Shown here: one piece after another, positions 38,240 to 52,497 of the stretch
Numbering within the stretch: position 1 is the stretch's first letter
Layout of the letters: the number at the start of each line of letters is the position of its first letter
Made by a program: the position numbers and the translations under genes
Notes under the pieces: generated by a model
Told to the model about the DNA's origin: nothing
Databases searched by the model: none
Seen by the model: only the letters and a program-made list of their open reading frames with translations
Origin: Glandiceps talaboti
Taxonomy: Eukaryota; Hemichordata; Enteropneusta; Spengelidae
NCBI RefSeq assembly: GCF_964340395.1
Contig: NC_135553.1
Span: 18,474,501 to 18,538,500 of the forward strand
Reading direction: 5' to 3'
Length of the DNA: 64,000 nt

Positions 38240-40623
38240 TTTATCCCAAACCTCTCACCCCCTTAGAGTCTTCTATCTGCAAAGAGAATTGAAATGCTGC
38301 TGTCAACATAGAAACAACTGTTTGGTAGAATATCCACATATCTGCTAAAAGCTAGAAAAGTAAAAAGGTGTAACTAAGGCCCAAAAAAAGAAAAAAAAAA
38401 AGAATTGTTTCTGGTCAGGACAGTTTGTTTAAAATAGTGCGACAACATGATTTTTTATTTATTTTTTTTAAATTCTCAACAAATCTGTCACTCAATCTAC
38501 TGTACATGTTTGTGACGATGCTATTTATGACAGTTACTGTTCTTTCTATTTAGTACTTTAGAGCAATTGTGTGTATGTGGGGCAGATGCCATTTGCTTGT
38601 TCATGATTGGCTCTGCAGTTGTCTTCACTGAAGTAGGGAGGGTTACTTTTGTGTTTCCCTACAAATCTGTAGACTGCATGGGCAAAAAACAATAAACACG
38701 ACACAAAAAAGACTGATGTGGGGGCATTTAAATTATGCGTGTGCTGACCAGAAATAACTTTTTTGGCCTAAAATTACTCAATAGAATGATTCTATGAGAT
38801 TATTATCACAGGAAACAGACACAATCCAATATTATTTGAGGGCAAAGAAGGGTAAATGATTAACAGGAAGACCAAAGAACATTTCTGAGAAAGCATGTAA
38901 GTAACATATATAAACTTCAAAGAATAGTATAGCTGTACATTTGTATCCATAATCCTGCCAAAGCCATTATTTTTTACATGAACTTGACCTGAAGGGGGTT
39001 AATCAATCCTTTTTTTCCTAGGATTATTTCCTCAACTAAGTACACGTCGGGGAGAAAGACGATTAAGTATAATAAATCAAACACTCCCCATACATTCAAC
39101 TTATCACAAAATTGTGTGACAAATCAAATACTAATTTACAACTTACATACTAAACCTTAACCTTGGGATTACAATCTATTTGTGAAAGAACAATTGGTTG
39201 TCAGAAACATAGAAAAAATCTTGGCCATGAACAAAAGAACGATCCCATGTAATCATTTTTAATTAAGATAACACTAATGTGATGACCCTGGAATAAAAAA
39301 TTTGCTTTTTAATTTATGCCCAATCATGCATTTCCAAGTTCTTGTATAATTAGTTACCAGTGAAGCCATGAATATAATTAGATAAGACTCAGACCACTAT
39401 AGAGAATTCTGTTTTTCTGAAAACTGTATTTCTCATTTATTTGATAGAAATTTTTTTAATCCTAACCTAGCATATATTTCAAAGAAAGGTTGAGGGGTTT
39501 GCAGTGAGTCTTCTATTAAATATCAGTCAACATTTGTTGTTGTGGGTCGAATTATAAAGTAGGTTTTCTTGTGAATTACCACATAATGAGAAGGACTAGA
39601 AAAACAAATGACACTATGCAAATGCAAATGATGTTTTGGTTTAAGATTTAGGTGTGCAAAAATACATGTAGCAGCTACACTACTTTCTACTGATGGAAGA
39701 TCATACTTCTTCTGGTTCTACATACTGTAATGAGTCAATGCAGTGTGTTTTCCTGGTCCAGGATGTATGATTCAAACTGACATGTAAACCGTAACATCAT
39801 GCCATTACTAGATAGCACAGACCATGACCTGTATTTCAGATTTTACCCAAATTACTGTCTCCTTTGAGTGATACATAATACATTACAAGTACATTGTCAA
39901 TACACAGTGACATTAATTTATACTTGGCACAAATCCATACAGACAACCAACGTGAAACATCCAAATAATGTATAGATAACTTCCTATGTTTTGTATACTG
40001 GCATTTCCGTGAAATATGCTGTTTGTTATCAATAATATCATTCAATCATTGACGGAAGCTTGGCAGCAGGCCACTCTGTCCATTGTGTTGGTCCTCGACT
40101 GTCATGGCGGTTAGTCAGTTATGAAGGACAAGTTACTAAAATACTTGATGGAATTCAGATTCTTAAAACAACTTTTGAGGGTCTGAAAAGAAAATCCGAA
40201 CCTTGACCCAAAGTTGTTTGAAGGCTGGACTGTCTAAATTCCCTTTCCGGACCACACCCTCAAATGTAGTAAATAGTGACTATTTTGGCTGACCTATGGA
40301 CGACATGTAGCGATAACCATTAAGGACAGTTTACCAGAACTCAGCGCAGCATGTGTGTAAACCGTAAACGCGTTGGTTCACTACAGTGTCCATGAATGTT
40401 GTCATTTTCGCCCCATGTCAAAAATGGCTTTTGTCCAATGCTAGTGGTTCCGATCATTGTCTGTCATAACAAAGGTACCAACACAACGACGACAAATGAA
40501 ACACAGTATTGCACAGCTTGGTCGATACGCAAAGTTCAGGTTAAAACTACACAAGAGGGAACTTCCTATATTAGGAATGCGAAATGAAATGAAATTGGAA
40601 AGTGAATAATAAAAGAAACTTAC

Positions 40624-40700
40624 CTGTACGCCGCCATATTGGAATGATGCTATGTCCCACAATGCATTTTACTAAACTATTATATCCCTTTCCGGTGCAC
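40624..40700 (-). promoter_or_regulatory. Kelch-like 5' UTR exon and promoter with YY1-type motif
   Basis: A consensus donor (GTAAGT, 40623-40618) follows CCAATATGGCGGCGTACAG. The matching acceptor is at 38277-38279, 37 bp before the start codon, so the first exon is non-coding. CCAATATGGCGGC (40630-40642) is in sense orientation close to the inferred start, as is typical of YY1-site promoters. The upstream exon boundary is not determined. Confidence 0.65.
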
Positions 40701-42734
40701 TGTTGAACTGAATTAAAAACATTACATTCCTTGGCCACCAACGGCGAGTTTAGACGAGTCCGATGGGTAAGTTGCACACCATGATATGACGAGACCATTT
40801 CTTATAACCATGATAACGGAATCTATACAAAAATAAAATTGTTATCGCACAAACAGTGAATATATAATGTTACAAACAAAATAATCATGCCTACAATACA
40901 ATATTGCTGCTCTCATGTCATAAAAATGTCGTCTGCTAGCTTCAAGTTCGATCAAGTGCATCATATCATTTTCCTGGAATGTTTGGTTATTTATTCATTC
41001 ACCGCGGCATAGTAAGTCTTCCTTTTAGGAAGGAATAAATGCGACTTTTGCACATGTATTTAAAAAAATGATTTTTTTTGTTGCGTTCTATGCATGGAAG
41101 TCAGAGGTAGAACACAATAACGATTTACATGTAACACAGATCTGTGAACTTATGACTATGCACTAGTATTAAAATAAGCTTCCTGGCAATATGGTTAAAA
41201 TATGACCTAGTGAATACGGCTCTATTTCGTTATTTTAAAATCGAAAACAAATTACAATAAACGAAGGAAATAGAAGTGAATAAAGAAAAAGAGCCGTCAC
41301 CACATCAGATTGTAATAGGCCCTTCCAAAATTTGCCATTATGGCACTCTACTTCCTGTCTGTGTGTATCTAGGGGTTTGCATGCGGGTATAAGCTTACAT
41401 GGTATAAGTTATTCGATTAATCATAGAGCACTGCTACTTTCCTCGATGTCTGACCAATACGAAAAAAAACATTCCTAATTTACACTTTTACAGAATACCA
41501 AGGACGGTACTATGAGGTGATGATACCCCCAAATTAGAGCGAGGGCGCTGTATTCTCAATTTCCTGTTTGCAGCCTTGAATGGCCTTAATTAAGATGACA
41601 AATGGATATCGAAGAATGGGGAAAAATTATTGTAATCCATGTAAAATACTAACACTTTAACAAGTTATTGCAGCACTCCGTTCGATTTTGAACAAGTTTC
41701 CAGTGTTCCTACGTCTGAACCGGTCATAGTAAGTTTTATTATCGGACAGTTAATGTTCTCTGCAGATTGGCGATGACACCACGGTTTGAGGCAAGGCATC
41801 TGGGGTTTTGACGGATGTCATACAACAGGCTTTATCATTGTTTACATTATTGAATGGTGAAAAGAAATGTTGAATTATAATATTAGAACTAGTTCAACGC
41901 CCAGTTCAGTTGTACTTTTTTCCTTGAATTGCAAATTTACTATCAAATAAAAAACACACGAAGAACGACTAACATGGGAGGAGATACAGTGTACTCTAGA
42001 CGCGCAAATTAACGAATCGGGTAGTGTTTATTTTTTTTACTGTATATCGAGTTCGCTGCTTAAAATTGTGTATTACCTTGTTTTGATTGCAACTAGCTGG
42101 TACTGCACTGACTGACTTCACTGTTCCATATCCTCAATGTGTCAGTGGTTACCATGCATGCAGAACATGTCATTGTTTGAATACATATACACGTAACTGT
42201 CATCGCTGTTGAATGTTCAATACAGTGGATAAATGTCACTACATGGCATGTAACTCTCTGAAGATCTCAGAAGTGACAACGACGAGGACGCTCGATATGT
42301 ACACTCGGTCACGGTGAATGGTGGCAGGAGATGCTCGAGACCAATTTGAGGGCTCATCCTTGTCACCTTTGATGTAAAAATTAAAATATTTGTTATCGTT
42401 CATTGATGTATATTTCCTTGTGAAATTCGTATCTCTAGATGTGCCCCAACGGTATAGAGATGATCTGAATCAATATTCAAGGCAAGGTGTGACAGAGCAA
42501 ATATTGGCTTAGACATAGCGCCCCCATGAGACACAATGTGTAAGTTGTCGAGAATTGAGTCGTCATACGCCCGGCGTGTTTGACGATGAGCTGGCAATTT
42601 TGTAGCAACGTACATTAATGAAACACAATTATTTTTGAAAATTAGAAATAGTTTAGTTGAATATCATTTCATTCATAACATAGACACACACATTTGTAAT
42701 TCCTGTGTCGATTTCGTCACCATATATATTTTAC
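40701..42734. other. Intergenic, no feature recognised
   Basis: No exon, RNA gene or repeat could be supported. Confidence 0.45.
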
Positions 42735-43083
42735 TTACAATGTGGATGATTTGGATATTTATTTTAATTTATAAAACAACTGAACTGTGTTTTTCTACTT
42801 GAAAAAAAAACAATGAAATAATATATACCAGGTCCTTGTTTGTAACTCAATAAATTGCAAAACATTTTTAAAATGTTTGTTATTGCACGTCTTAATAATA
42901 AACTTTTCACACTTCTTGCATCTTTTTTTTTCTTCAATTTATTGAGTTACAAACAGGGACTCGGTATATGTTATTTCACATTGCGTTTTTTTTTTCAAGA
43001 AGAAAAAACATAGTAAAGTTGTTTTATAAATTGAAATTCCAAAATAAATACCCATAATTCTAACCTATATGACCATTTTGAAC
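42735..43083. mobile_element. Foldback MITE family A, copy 3 (diverged)
   Basis: Shares GTGGATGATTTGGATATTTATTTT, in parts, with the other family A copies. Arms CCAGGTCCTTGTTTGTAACTC / GAGTTACAAACAGGGACT surround a TTGTTATTGCACGT centre. The outer ends have decayed. Confidence 0.8.
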
Positions 43084-43526
43084 GTGAGCATGCGTAGTAG
43101 TATTTAAACAATGGTTAACTTGACACGTGATGGCAAGGACTTCAGGAATCTTAAAACTGATTACACTCAGTCTGAATTTATTAGACTGTCTTGTTACATT
43201 TCATATTATTCAATCTAAAGAAGCATTCATCTACGCCTCTGTATATCCGTATATGGAGATACGTTTATAACGATCTCATCGCAGTGAACTTTTGATGCCT
43301 TTATTCAAAAGTTGCCACAAGTAGAAGAATGACAATAAAGAGTAATCATTCATAATTTTTTTTATGCTGACGCGACGAAAAATGACATCTGTATGGGTGG
43401 TGGTGGTGGTGGGGGGCGTCTGTTGAGCCTGCCGTAACGAGACAGGTGGTTTACGACAATGAGAACAATCAAATAAATAAATTAGTAAATAGATAAATGA
43501 ATATCTTCAAAGGTCAGCACAAACAT

Positions 43527-44116
43527 ATACACATATGCATACATACATACATACATACATACATACATACATACATACATACATACATACATACATACAT
43601 ACATACATACATACATACATACATACATACAAACATACATACATACATACATACATACATACATACAAACATACATACATACATACATACATACATACAT
43701 ACATACATACATACATACATACATACATACATACATACATACATACATACATACATACATACATACATACATACATACATACATACATACATACATACAT
43801 ACATACAAACATACATACATACATACATACACACACATACATACATACATACATACATACATACATACATACATACACACACATGCATACATACATACAT
43901 ACATACATACATACATACATACATACATACATACATACATACATAGTATACATACATACATACATACATACATACATACATACATACATACATACATACA
44001 TACATACATACATACATACATACATACATACATACATACATACATACATACATACATACATAGTATACATACATACATAGTATACATACACATATCTGCA
44101 CATGTACACACACACA

Positions 44117-44149
<33 letters not shown>
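43527..44149. repeat. (CATA)n array followed by (CA)n
   Basis: About 570 bp of CATA repeats with occasional CAAA, CACA and GTATA variants, then about 22 CA units (44103-44149). The long Met-Tyr-Val-Cys and Ile-His-Thr-Tyr frames seen on both strands are translation artefacts. Confidence 0.98.
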
Positions 44150-44151
<2 letters not shown>

Positions 44152-45774
44152 ACACCCCGGGACGTGCACACCGTGGTTTTGACTTGAATTGACTCCTTAT
44201 CGTAAACATCAGGAATCATTTTATTGCTTCAATCCGTGTCATATGGACTGAAAACCAAATAAAGTATAAAGTAGAAGTAACTGAAATTACCCAATATTGT
44301 TGTGTCTGATCTTTTACTCTCCTTAATTGGGGGCTTTCTTGTGTAATTACCGTCTACTCAACATGTATCATTTGGCCAACATAAAAAACTGACCCCCTGA
44401 ACTTCCAAGTATCTCGCAATAAAAATAAATTGCTTTTCCAGTCTCTATATCAGCATCTTGTCGACACATCGTTCTCACCCTTATATCCTATCGGATGTTC
44501 TTGTCAAGAATGCGTGAAAGTATGTCGATTCTACTTATAAAATGATTATCGCACTGGTTCACTGGTTCTTTGATTCAATTTCGCTGTGTCGTTTCCATGG
44601 TTTCGTGAGGACATAGCTCGTGATGGCAACCAGGAGCCGAGTATCTTACTACAAAAACAAAGTGTCGGTGTAAGAAGGTCTTTGAACTACATATAGTATG
44701 ATTTATTTGTTATTCTCTGTTTTGTTTTCACATTTAATAAAGCTTATTTTTATGGCTTGAATCCTTACTATACTGTGTCGTTATTTCAAACCAATGTACA
44801 GTAACCTGCACTAGCTAGCTGCTACTGGGACATTTTTTTTTCAGCAAATAATCAAAGATATGTATTCACTAAAAATTCGTCAATTACTTATAAAAAAGAC
44901 ATTGTGTCACTATGAATTACCTTGTTAGTAGGTAATGTAGGAAGTTTACATTTAAGTCATTTTGAACGAAAGTTCGGTTTTGAATCTGTCATCGTCATAA
45001 AACCGTACTAATTGTAACTGGAGCATCATATTTCGATCAGACAGCCACAAGACATTCACTAAAAATGGTTAAAATACCAATAATTACACTATCAGTGGTC
45101 ACTTTCATTCATTAAAAGCAGTACAGAAACGGGTTGAAATCGTGGTCGCCGTTGAGGGGGCTAATTTTTGGGAGGGCTCAAAAATCAAGTTGATTGTATG
45201 ATACAGCTACAAAAACTATGTTTACCCACAGGTGATGCAATACTTTTGACGGTGTACGATATGACAAATAAGTTATTGTACCTAACAACAACATTTCAAA
45301 AAAAAAATTCCAAGTTACTGTTAGCGCAGCATTAAATCTTCAATATAATATATCGTATTTCATTGGTGATATTTAGTTTCACAGATGATTGCATATACGA
45401 CCAATATCTACATCGACCTGTATACTAAGCTAATAAGTGATTTTGCAGGGAGGTAGAAAAGTCAGGATGGTAACCAGAGCTTCGGACTATCTAGCTCGTG
45501 TCGATGGAATTCCCCTGCGGTTTTGTTTCAAATTCTGATGAGTATAGTTTGTGTAATAAGTGCACTTTTTTTGTCTATTGTGAGATTGAGATGTTAGTGG
45601 GATGAAGAGTCATGAACTAAGTTGAAGAAAAACAAAAATGGAAGTGGCTGATATTTATACTCCGTTGTGCTAATAATTCGAATGTTTTTTAAGTCTGGTG
45701 TAAAACTCATTTTTTTAATAGAAAGTTCATATTGTGTGAAGTAGCTACTCCTATTTTAACATGACCTTTTTAGT
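44150..45774. other. Intergenic, mostly featureless
   Basis: A short dispersed repeat at 45002-45110 matches 30205-30310. Nothing else is supportable. Confidence 0.45.
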
Positions 45775-46005
45775 AATTGATTTTTAGCGTTCTTAAATTG
45801 TACTGTTCATTTTTCCCCTCACGTTTTTGCAGGAGTTCTGATTTTAATGATTTTTACTATACTCTTTTTTTACGTATGTTTTATGATTGTGTTATACATC
45901 ACCTTGAGATGTCTGTTTACATGGAAGACGTTTTTAAAGAAATAATGATAATATTATTAATAATTATAATGATAATAATAATAATAATTATTATTATTAT
46001 TATTT
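45775..46005 (+). mobile_element. 3' tail relic of a CR1/L2-type LINE or SINE
   Basis: CACCTTGAGATGTCTGTTTACATGGAAGACG, in parts, then an AATAATGATAATATTATT run to 46005, resembles the common LINE/SINE tail pattern of a GAGAT motif, a TTGGAAGGCGC-like motif and trinucleotide repeats. Only the tail is recognisable. Confidence 0.5.
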
Positions 46006-49000
46006 GAAGATCAAGACACGTATATAAGAGGTAAAATGCATCATGACCCAGGCTTACTTGAGCCTGCCTGTTTTGATAATAGGATTGCAAAAAAAGGTGA
46101 AACTATGTGACGTAACAAAACCAGTACAGTGTGTATTTGTGAAAACTGGGGGCAGGTGTAAACTTCCTAGTGAGGGTAGAATTTCGAGGGGAAGTTATAA
46201 ACTGTAAAGTGATAGAATATCATGATGGATATGGCGTTAATCTCGTTGGGCACACAGGAATGACATGGCGAGCCCTAAAGACTTTACATATAAATAGTGA
46301 TATCAACTTTACATTTATTTCAGAAATTTGTCATGTTTAGGTATAACACAACACTTCATCGAAATCACGTGTCTTAATTAAATAGATATGATTCTATGTC
46401 GATATAATCCAATGCCATACCAACACAGCTACGAAGGAGAACGGAATTCCATTTTCCTGTTTCGTTTCCAGCAAACTCAGCAACGCGCGTGGGACGACAA
46501 TTTTTTCTGTGTGCCACCATCGGTATGTCTTAAACCAATGGATTAAGATTATATCTCTTTATATCACTTGTGATTACTTTAAGATCTGGTAGTGGCTACT
46601 AACAGAGCCAAAACGTCGCCACACCATATGTGGACACTGTGAGATCCCTCCTTGTGAAATGACTCTAGAACCAATCCCACACTACCTGTCTACAACCCTA
46701 TTAAAGTTATCTAAATCGTCAACTCATTGCCATTGACAGCACAGATGAGCAGTGTAGTTGGAGTCCTCCCTAGTGTTACACAGCTGAATATTGACCAAGC
46801 CTTTCTCAAGGTGATGAAGCCAAGCTTATCCCAAAGGTAATACAACTTAGTGTTCACACTGCGTTCAAATATAATAGAAGTACTCATACCAAGCTTTTGA
46901 TAACCGTGTAAATCCAGCATAAACACGTACGTGGCATTACAAGTTTTTTCCTGAGCTCGCAAATCTGAAGTAAGATATGCAAAGGTAGCAATTTAGTGAC
47001 CTCGGGGTTAATTTGGATTGCAAAAGTTCACCATGGTTTCAGGTAAGGATTTTCACGAAAATACCGTAGCCGAGGCTAATATCCTTGATGCCAAAATAGT
47101 TTATCTGATTTAATCATAGACCCAACTATAGCGTTGGTGGAGGGTCTATGATTTCATTGTATAATACGAGAGGGGTACGTCACAATTGATGCAACAATGG
47201 ATTTGTTTTACTTGCTGGGCGTTCGTACTGTTTCAGCTAAGTCCACCAAACAAGCAATTACTTATTCCCTACTAACCATCATGTCGACGAAGTCTCACAG
47301 TTTCGATGGAGAATTTCAGTAAAAACTCATAGTACATTTAGTTTATTCAGATTCAGTGTCCATGTATGGTTAACTGTTAGTAGGAGTATTTCTTATACCA
47401 CCTGTTGACTGTCTTTTCATGCGTTGTACCATGAATTTACTCCGTTTCAAAATAGTACAACGGCACACGCTGTTTTTGAATTGCATAATGTAAGTTGTAG
47501 CCTGGAACGTAATTGCTTGGTAATATTGTGTATATTCTTGTGTCTATTTTGTATAACGAGTTGATTCAGAATAACACGTGATAGCCAGACTTGCGTGGAT
47601 GTTACAACATTCAACTATTTCACATGTTAATAAACAAATGTGTCCCAATGCGCTTTAGCCAACGTGTTTTAGTTCGTGGAGTTTATAAAAAAAAAACCGT
47701 TTGGATCGCGTACAAACATTCCCGTGTTGTCTTATACGTCGAAATACTATATTTCACATCCTGTTGTAATTCCTCCACAAACTTGACATTAAAAAACGGA
47801 ATTTAACTCTAGCAGATTGTCGACTCTTATATATACCGCCAGTTTGTTCAAAGAAGCGTCGCCAAGCATATACACAGCAACAGCGTCTTCTGGGTCACAT
47901 CACTGTCGACCTCAGCATAGCAGCAGTCTGTATAGCGTTGCCCGATTGCATCAATTAAGCTTATTGGCGACACTGAAGGAGTGATACAGCGTGTTAAAAA
48001 CACAATAAATCTTCATAACATTTATCAAGATGTTTTCAGATACCGATAAGATTAGCAATAGATTGAGCTGAACATGTGGCAACTTGGCCACTGTACATAG
48101 GCAGGGTTATATAGCTCGTGGTGGCTTACTCCCCCTAAATATACACACTGTATAAGTTATGTTCAAACCCGCAAGTTCATGTTACATCATCAAAATAGCT
48201 AATTAGGCAGAAAATTAATATCGATCGTACATTCCCTTCCATAATGACGATCATAATGTGTTATATGTGTACATGCGGATTTGAGAGACACCCATATACT
48301 TTAAACGATGTGATAATGTTGTTCATGTCTGCCTGTGTCTCTGTCTATATATACTCATGTCTATACTCATGTCTGTGTCTTTGTCTGTGTCTGTTTCTAC
48401 GAGTTTTATGAACACTTGAAACATTTCTAGAAAAGACGCGTTTTCCGAAATAAAAATTGTACGGAACATATGAATAAGTTAGCATAGTAGCAAAAGTAAC
48501 TCCCATGGTGGAAATTAGCTGACTAATCACTTTCACGGTGTGATACTGGTATCCCTTTAGTTCCATGAACCTGATATGCTTTAGTTTCATGAATACCCTT
48601 TTTCCTTGCGAAATTATAGATGTAAAAAAATCTGTGCTTCTGAGTCTGATACTAGGATCTAAACTAGTAAACTAAACTATACACAGAGAACGGTAGCCAC
48701 GACGTCACGGTGTTCAGTTTGACGGATGTGGCGGGTTCACACTTCTTTTAGATACCAAACGTTCTTGACATTTTGAATCGACAGTTTACGATGGATAGTT
48801 GACAAAACTTATCGACCAATAATAGTAATACTTCTTACATCAATGTATTCACTATGTGACATTAATTATTCCAAAGTGACGAAAACGCAAAGTTATAGTC
48901 TTATTTCAAGAAGGTTGCATCACGTTTTTTTGTACAAATAAAGTAGTTCTTACACCATGCATGCAAGCTTAAGCCATCTATCGATATTGAATGATACATT

Positions 49001-51290
49001 CATCATGGAAGGACTGAGAAAAAAAATTCAACATTTGTATGGTTGATTTACAATTCCAATTAAAAAGATAGGGCTTTGTGTTCAACTTCTACGCATTTTC
49101 CAAGCGATTCTTACGGGTAGAATGACAACACAGAGTTATTTTGATTTGGAGTGAAAAGTACGTTAACACTAAGTGGAAAATTACATTTCAAGACTTATTG
49201 TTCATCATATAGACTTGCTATCAATGGGAGAACATATAATTATGTATATAAATAAAGTGAGAAGAACGGGGGGCGTTGAGTTATTACCGCCGTGTTATCA
49301 ATGGAAGATCGTCTGAATGTAACCGTCCATTTATTAGGATTCCTCTGTGATATACTTGTATTTTCATCCAAGACCCGCCGACGCCAAGTGCCTATAAACG
49401 AAGTCCACTCATTTGAAGTTTTTTGTCCTTTTGCATTCCAGCAGAAAACTGTCATAGAAATTTAGTCATCTGTTTGTTGATATTCATACTTTATATTCCA
49501 ACTCCAAAATGTGACACTCCTTGACATGCAAATTCTATAGATTAGTCAAGGATGTGGGAACGTCAATGTGTTTGGTTAGCCCGTCGATCAAATGATGGGT
49601 CTTACAGGATAGCTTCAGAATTGACGAATATAAAGTCCAGTATTTGCGGTGAAAGGACCTAATATATATTACCTAGTGATGACATCCTCGTTATCTATAA
49701 TCTCTTGTTTACACGCAGAATATAAATTACGACCCCTAACACCCCATCATTACAGTGTCTCACTGAAAGAAAACCAATATAATATAACCCTCTTTCCAAT
49801 ACTGGATGTAGGGTGTGTTAATTCTAGGTATAGAAATTGTTGACTGGAAAAAAAACCCATAACAATGAAAGCGTCCTTCAAATAATTCTGTTACACGGTG
49901 AAGATATTTTTCAATATTAAAGTGAGATTAACTATGCTTAAGTTAGCTATATATATTAGTTAACCCGGTACATGCCAGTGTTACCTATATGCCGGTGTAC
50001 ATGGGTGTTCTTCGAGATATATATACAGCGTTAAAACGAAAAGGTCGAAATTTTCTGTGCAACTGGTTCTTTATTTACTTTTCTCGCATGTTGAGATGTT
50101 TTCCTCGCATGTAAAGAAAGCATGTTGACGTTGCTCTTCAGAAGACCCTTAAAGTACAAATGTTTAGCTTATTATCCCGAGTGTTTTAGATAACTAATAC
50201 ATCTGGAACTATTAAGATATGATGTTTGTACTGCAGCGCCTTCCTGACTCGACAACGGCGAATCAGATCGAATCACTGCAATGCTAAGAATTTCTGACGA
50301 CGACGATCTTTTTTCTTCGTGGAGTGCTCCCACGCTCCTCTAACACTACTTTTAAACGGCTGAAGTCGTATCATACCGATTCATATGTACCTCTGATCTA
50401 TTTTCAGTCAAAGTCCAAAAAGCTTAGCTTCTGATGTTTCGTTCTCAGTTTTTGTATACTGAAATTCGATGCAACTAATCGCGAATATTGAAATAAATGC
50501 ACTTGGAGCAGCCAAGGGGTACACGTACGGCTCTATCCATTAAAGAAACGCTAGATGGATGAGAACTGTATACCATTGGTACGGTTCGCTGAGAAGGGCA
50601 GTGGGGGTCTCTCATGGTTGAATTTCCTTAAATTTTTAATAGGTATTTCTGAAGGGGGTGTTTAAACTGTCCTTTCCATCTTAAATTTGTGTGTCGGATA
50701 CATGGTCAGGCGAAACAGTTGCCATGTGATAATTCATCATATGTGATGGAAAGACGTACGGGATGGGTCTAGGCAATAGATAATGCCAAATACACATCCA
50801 TAGAAAGACGTACGTTAATATAGAATGTATGCGTGTAACGTCGGCCCTTAGTGTTCGGCTCCCACGCCGGTCCACTGCCAACGTCTAGACACACTGTCGC
50901 TACATTTATTCATATTGTTGTCATGGCTACAAGAATGAAATTTCATTTAAATTGGAGAGGACGTTTAATTAGCCGGAAAGTTGCCCAACTTACTCATTCA
51001 GGAGTTCGACCGCAAACAGAAGAGATCGTATATGCGTATGGCTAGATGTACGCCGCCAAGATTTCGAATGTATTTGTTTTCATTGACAGACTTTACAAAT
51101 CCCCAGTCATTGAGCACGGTGCGGATCAGTTCAACGTACGTATAAATCATTTCACGGGGTGGTGAGCAACTCTATATGCTTTGCATTTGTTTTCTATGTG
51201 TTAGCATCCATTCGGATACATATTGCGCATCTCTTACCGGAAAAGTTACACTTAAAATGTTATTTCATGATGTATTTGTTCATTTATTTC
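46006..51290. other. Upstream intergenic region of noggin
   Basis: About 5.3 kb with no supported coding gene. It should contain the noggin promoter and 5' non-coding exon, since an acceptor lies just before the start codon, but neither can be placed. A short perfect hairpin is at 47112-47153. Isolated splice-bounded open segments near 46470-46524 and 46890-46970 have no recognisable homology. Confidence 0.4.
47112..47153. repeat. 12-bp perfect inverted repeat
   Basis: AATCATAGACCC and GGGTCTATGATT pair perfectly across an 18-nt loop. It could be the ends of a tiny element or a chance hairpin. Confidence 0.7.
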
Positions 51291-51300
51291 AGGTGAAACC

Positions 51301-51978
51301 ATGTCGTATTTGCAGATGTCATTAATCATAATTCTAATAGTCGTGGGTGTAAGTCACTGCCAGCCTAACGTGGACTTGGACACCTCCCCTCCGAAAACTG
51401 TCAATAATTGCAAGTATATAGACCTTCCAATATTGCACTTCGACAAAGGTCATGGAGCTCTAACCCCACCAGTACATGAACTTGAAAACAATGCCGAATT
51501 GATGCGAAAATTAGGTGACGATTATGACGAGGAGTTCATGAGCATTACGAGGCCATCACGGAGAAGATTGCCCGTTGAATGGAAACTTAAAGGGGAAACT
51601 CCAAAGTATATACGTACCCAAAATCTTAAACGGTATCCAGACGGAACGAACATGAAAGTTGGTTTATCTTACTTGCGTTCTCGCCAGAAAATTCGTAAAT
51701 GGTTGTGGGCAAGAACTCATTGTCCTGTGAAATACACGTGGAAAAATTTGGGCAAACGATTCTGGCCAAGATGGCTGAAGGTTGGAGAATGTCATCAAAC
51801 GAAAGAGTCGTGTTCCATTCCTTCAGGACTTAACTGTTTGCCTGTGAACTCCACGGAAAAACGGATTCTTTTCTGGGCTTGCATAGACGACCGATCAGAT
51901 CGCAAGTTCTGTCAATGGATCAATGTGCCTTATCCAGTTCTGACAGAATGTCGCTGCGGTGGAAACTGTGGCAAATAG
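51301..51978 (+). CDS. NOG: Noggin (secreted BMP antagonist)
   Basis: 225 residues in one coding exon, as is usual for noggin. An acceptor TTTATTTCAG at 51283-51292 just before the ATG implies a 5' UTR intron. Residues 1-20 are a signal peptide (SLIIILIVVGV). The N-terminal block YIDLPILHF...LGDDYDEEFM corresponds to the BMP-binding clip region of vertebrate noggin (LVDLIEHPDPIFDP..LGGHYDPGFM). A basic stretch at ~86-133 (RPSRRRLP, YLRSRQKIRKW) suits heparan sulfate binding. The core WLWARTHCPVKYTWKNLGKRF followed by WPRWLKVGEC is diagnostic. Nine cysteines (141, 164, 171, 179, 194, 204, 217, 219, 223) match the nine of vertebrate noggin. One N-glycosylation site is NST (183). The last two cysteines are separated by GGN rather than S. 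There is no close coding neighbour. Paralogue number (noggin versus noggin-like) is not resolved. Confidence 0.95.
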   Translation: MSYLQMSLIIILIVVGVSHCQPNVDLDTSPPKTVNNCKYIDLPILHFDKGHGALTPPVHELENNAELMRKLGDDYDEEFMSITRPSRRRLPVEWKLKGETPKYIRTQNLKRYPDGTNMKVGLSYLRSRQKIRKWLWARTHCPVKYTWKNLGKRFWPRWLKVGECHQTKESCSIPSGLNCLPVNSTEKRILFWACIDDRSDRKFCQWINVPYPVLTECRCGGNCGK

Positions 51979-52497
51979 ACAGTTTTCGCATAACAGAATC
52001 AATACATCGAAGAAGACGAAGAAGAAGCAATAGATTCGAACACTATGTGGGTGTCGAGAGTACATTGTATATTTTCAAACATGAACATAGTGAACACATG
52101 CACATGCTCAGTTGTGTGAGTTGAGACTCGTGTTTTTATGCAAACTCGCCACACGAGCCCAGGTATAGAACAACTTCTTTATGTATATTGAGTAACTGAC
52201 GATGTAGATAATAACCATTCATCATTTTTTTTTGTAAATTTTGTAAAGGAATTTTTCTTTAAGCACGGGATAGTTTTCAACCCGTGTTGAAAAATATTCG
52301 GAGTCACACGTTATTCTAAATTTGGTTATTGAGAAAATGACCCTGTTGAAGTTAGATGTATGGTGGTCCAACTGCCGTGCTAAATGATGCGTTGTGCGGG
52401 GTATATATTGTATTGACTGAAAGAATCCAAACAAACACACTGCAACAAATAGCTTTTCATTGATACCACATTAGTGAGTTTCCACTCTGTTATTGAC

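Noticed and set aside
43482-44219. Long open frames on both strands rich in Met-Tyr-Val-Cys or Ile-His-Thr-Tyr
   Set aside because: They translate a (CATA)n microsatellite; all frames stay open because the repeat lacks stops.
46560-46720. Segment GTGGCTACTAACAGAGCC-AAAACGTCGCC considered as a hammerhead ribozyme or Penelope-type end
   Set aside because: The conserved CTGATGA core is not present (CTGGTAG instead), so the ribozyme call fails; no other retroelement part is visible.
46890-46970. Splice-bounded open segment on the minus strand (TTACTTCAG ... CTTG-GTATGAG) and a similar plus-strand one at 46470-46524
   Set aside because: Short, isolated, no homology recognised; such pairs of splice-like sites arise by chance in AT-rich DNA.
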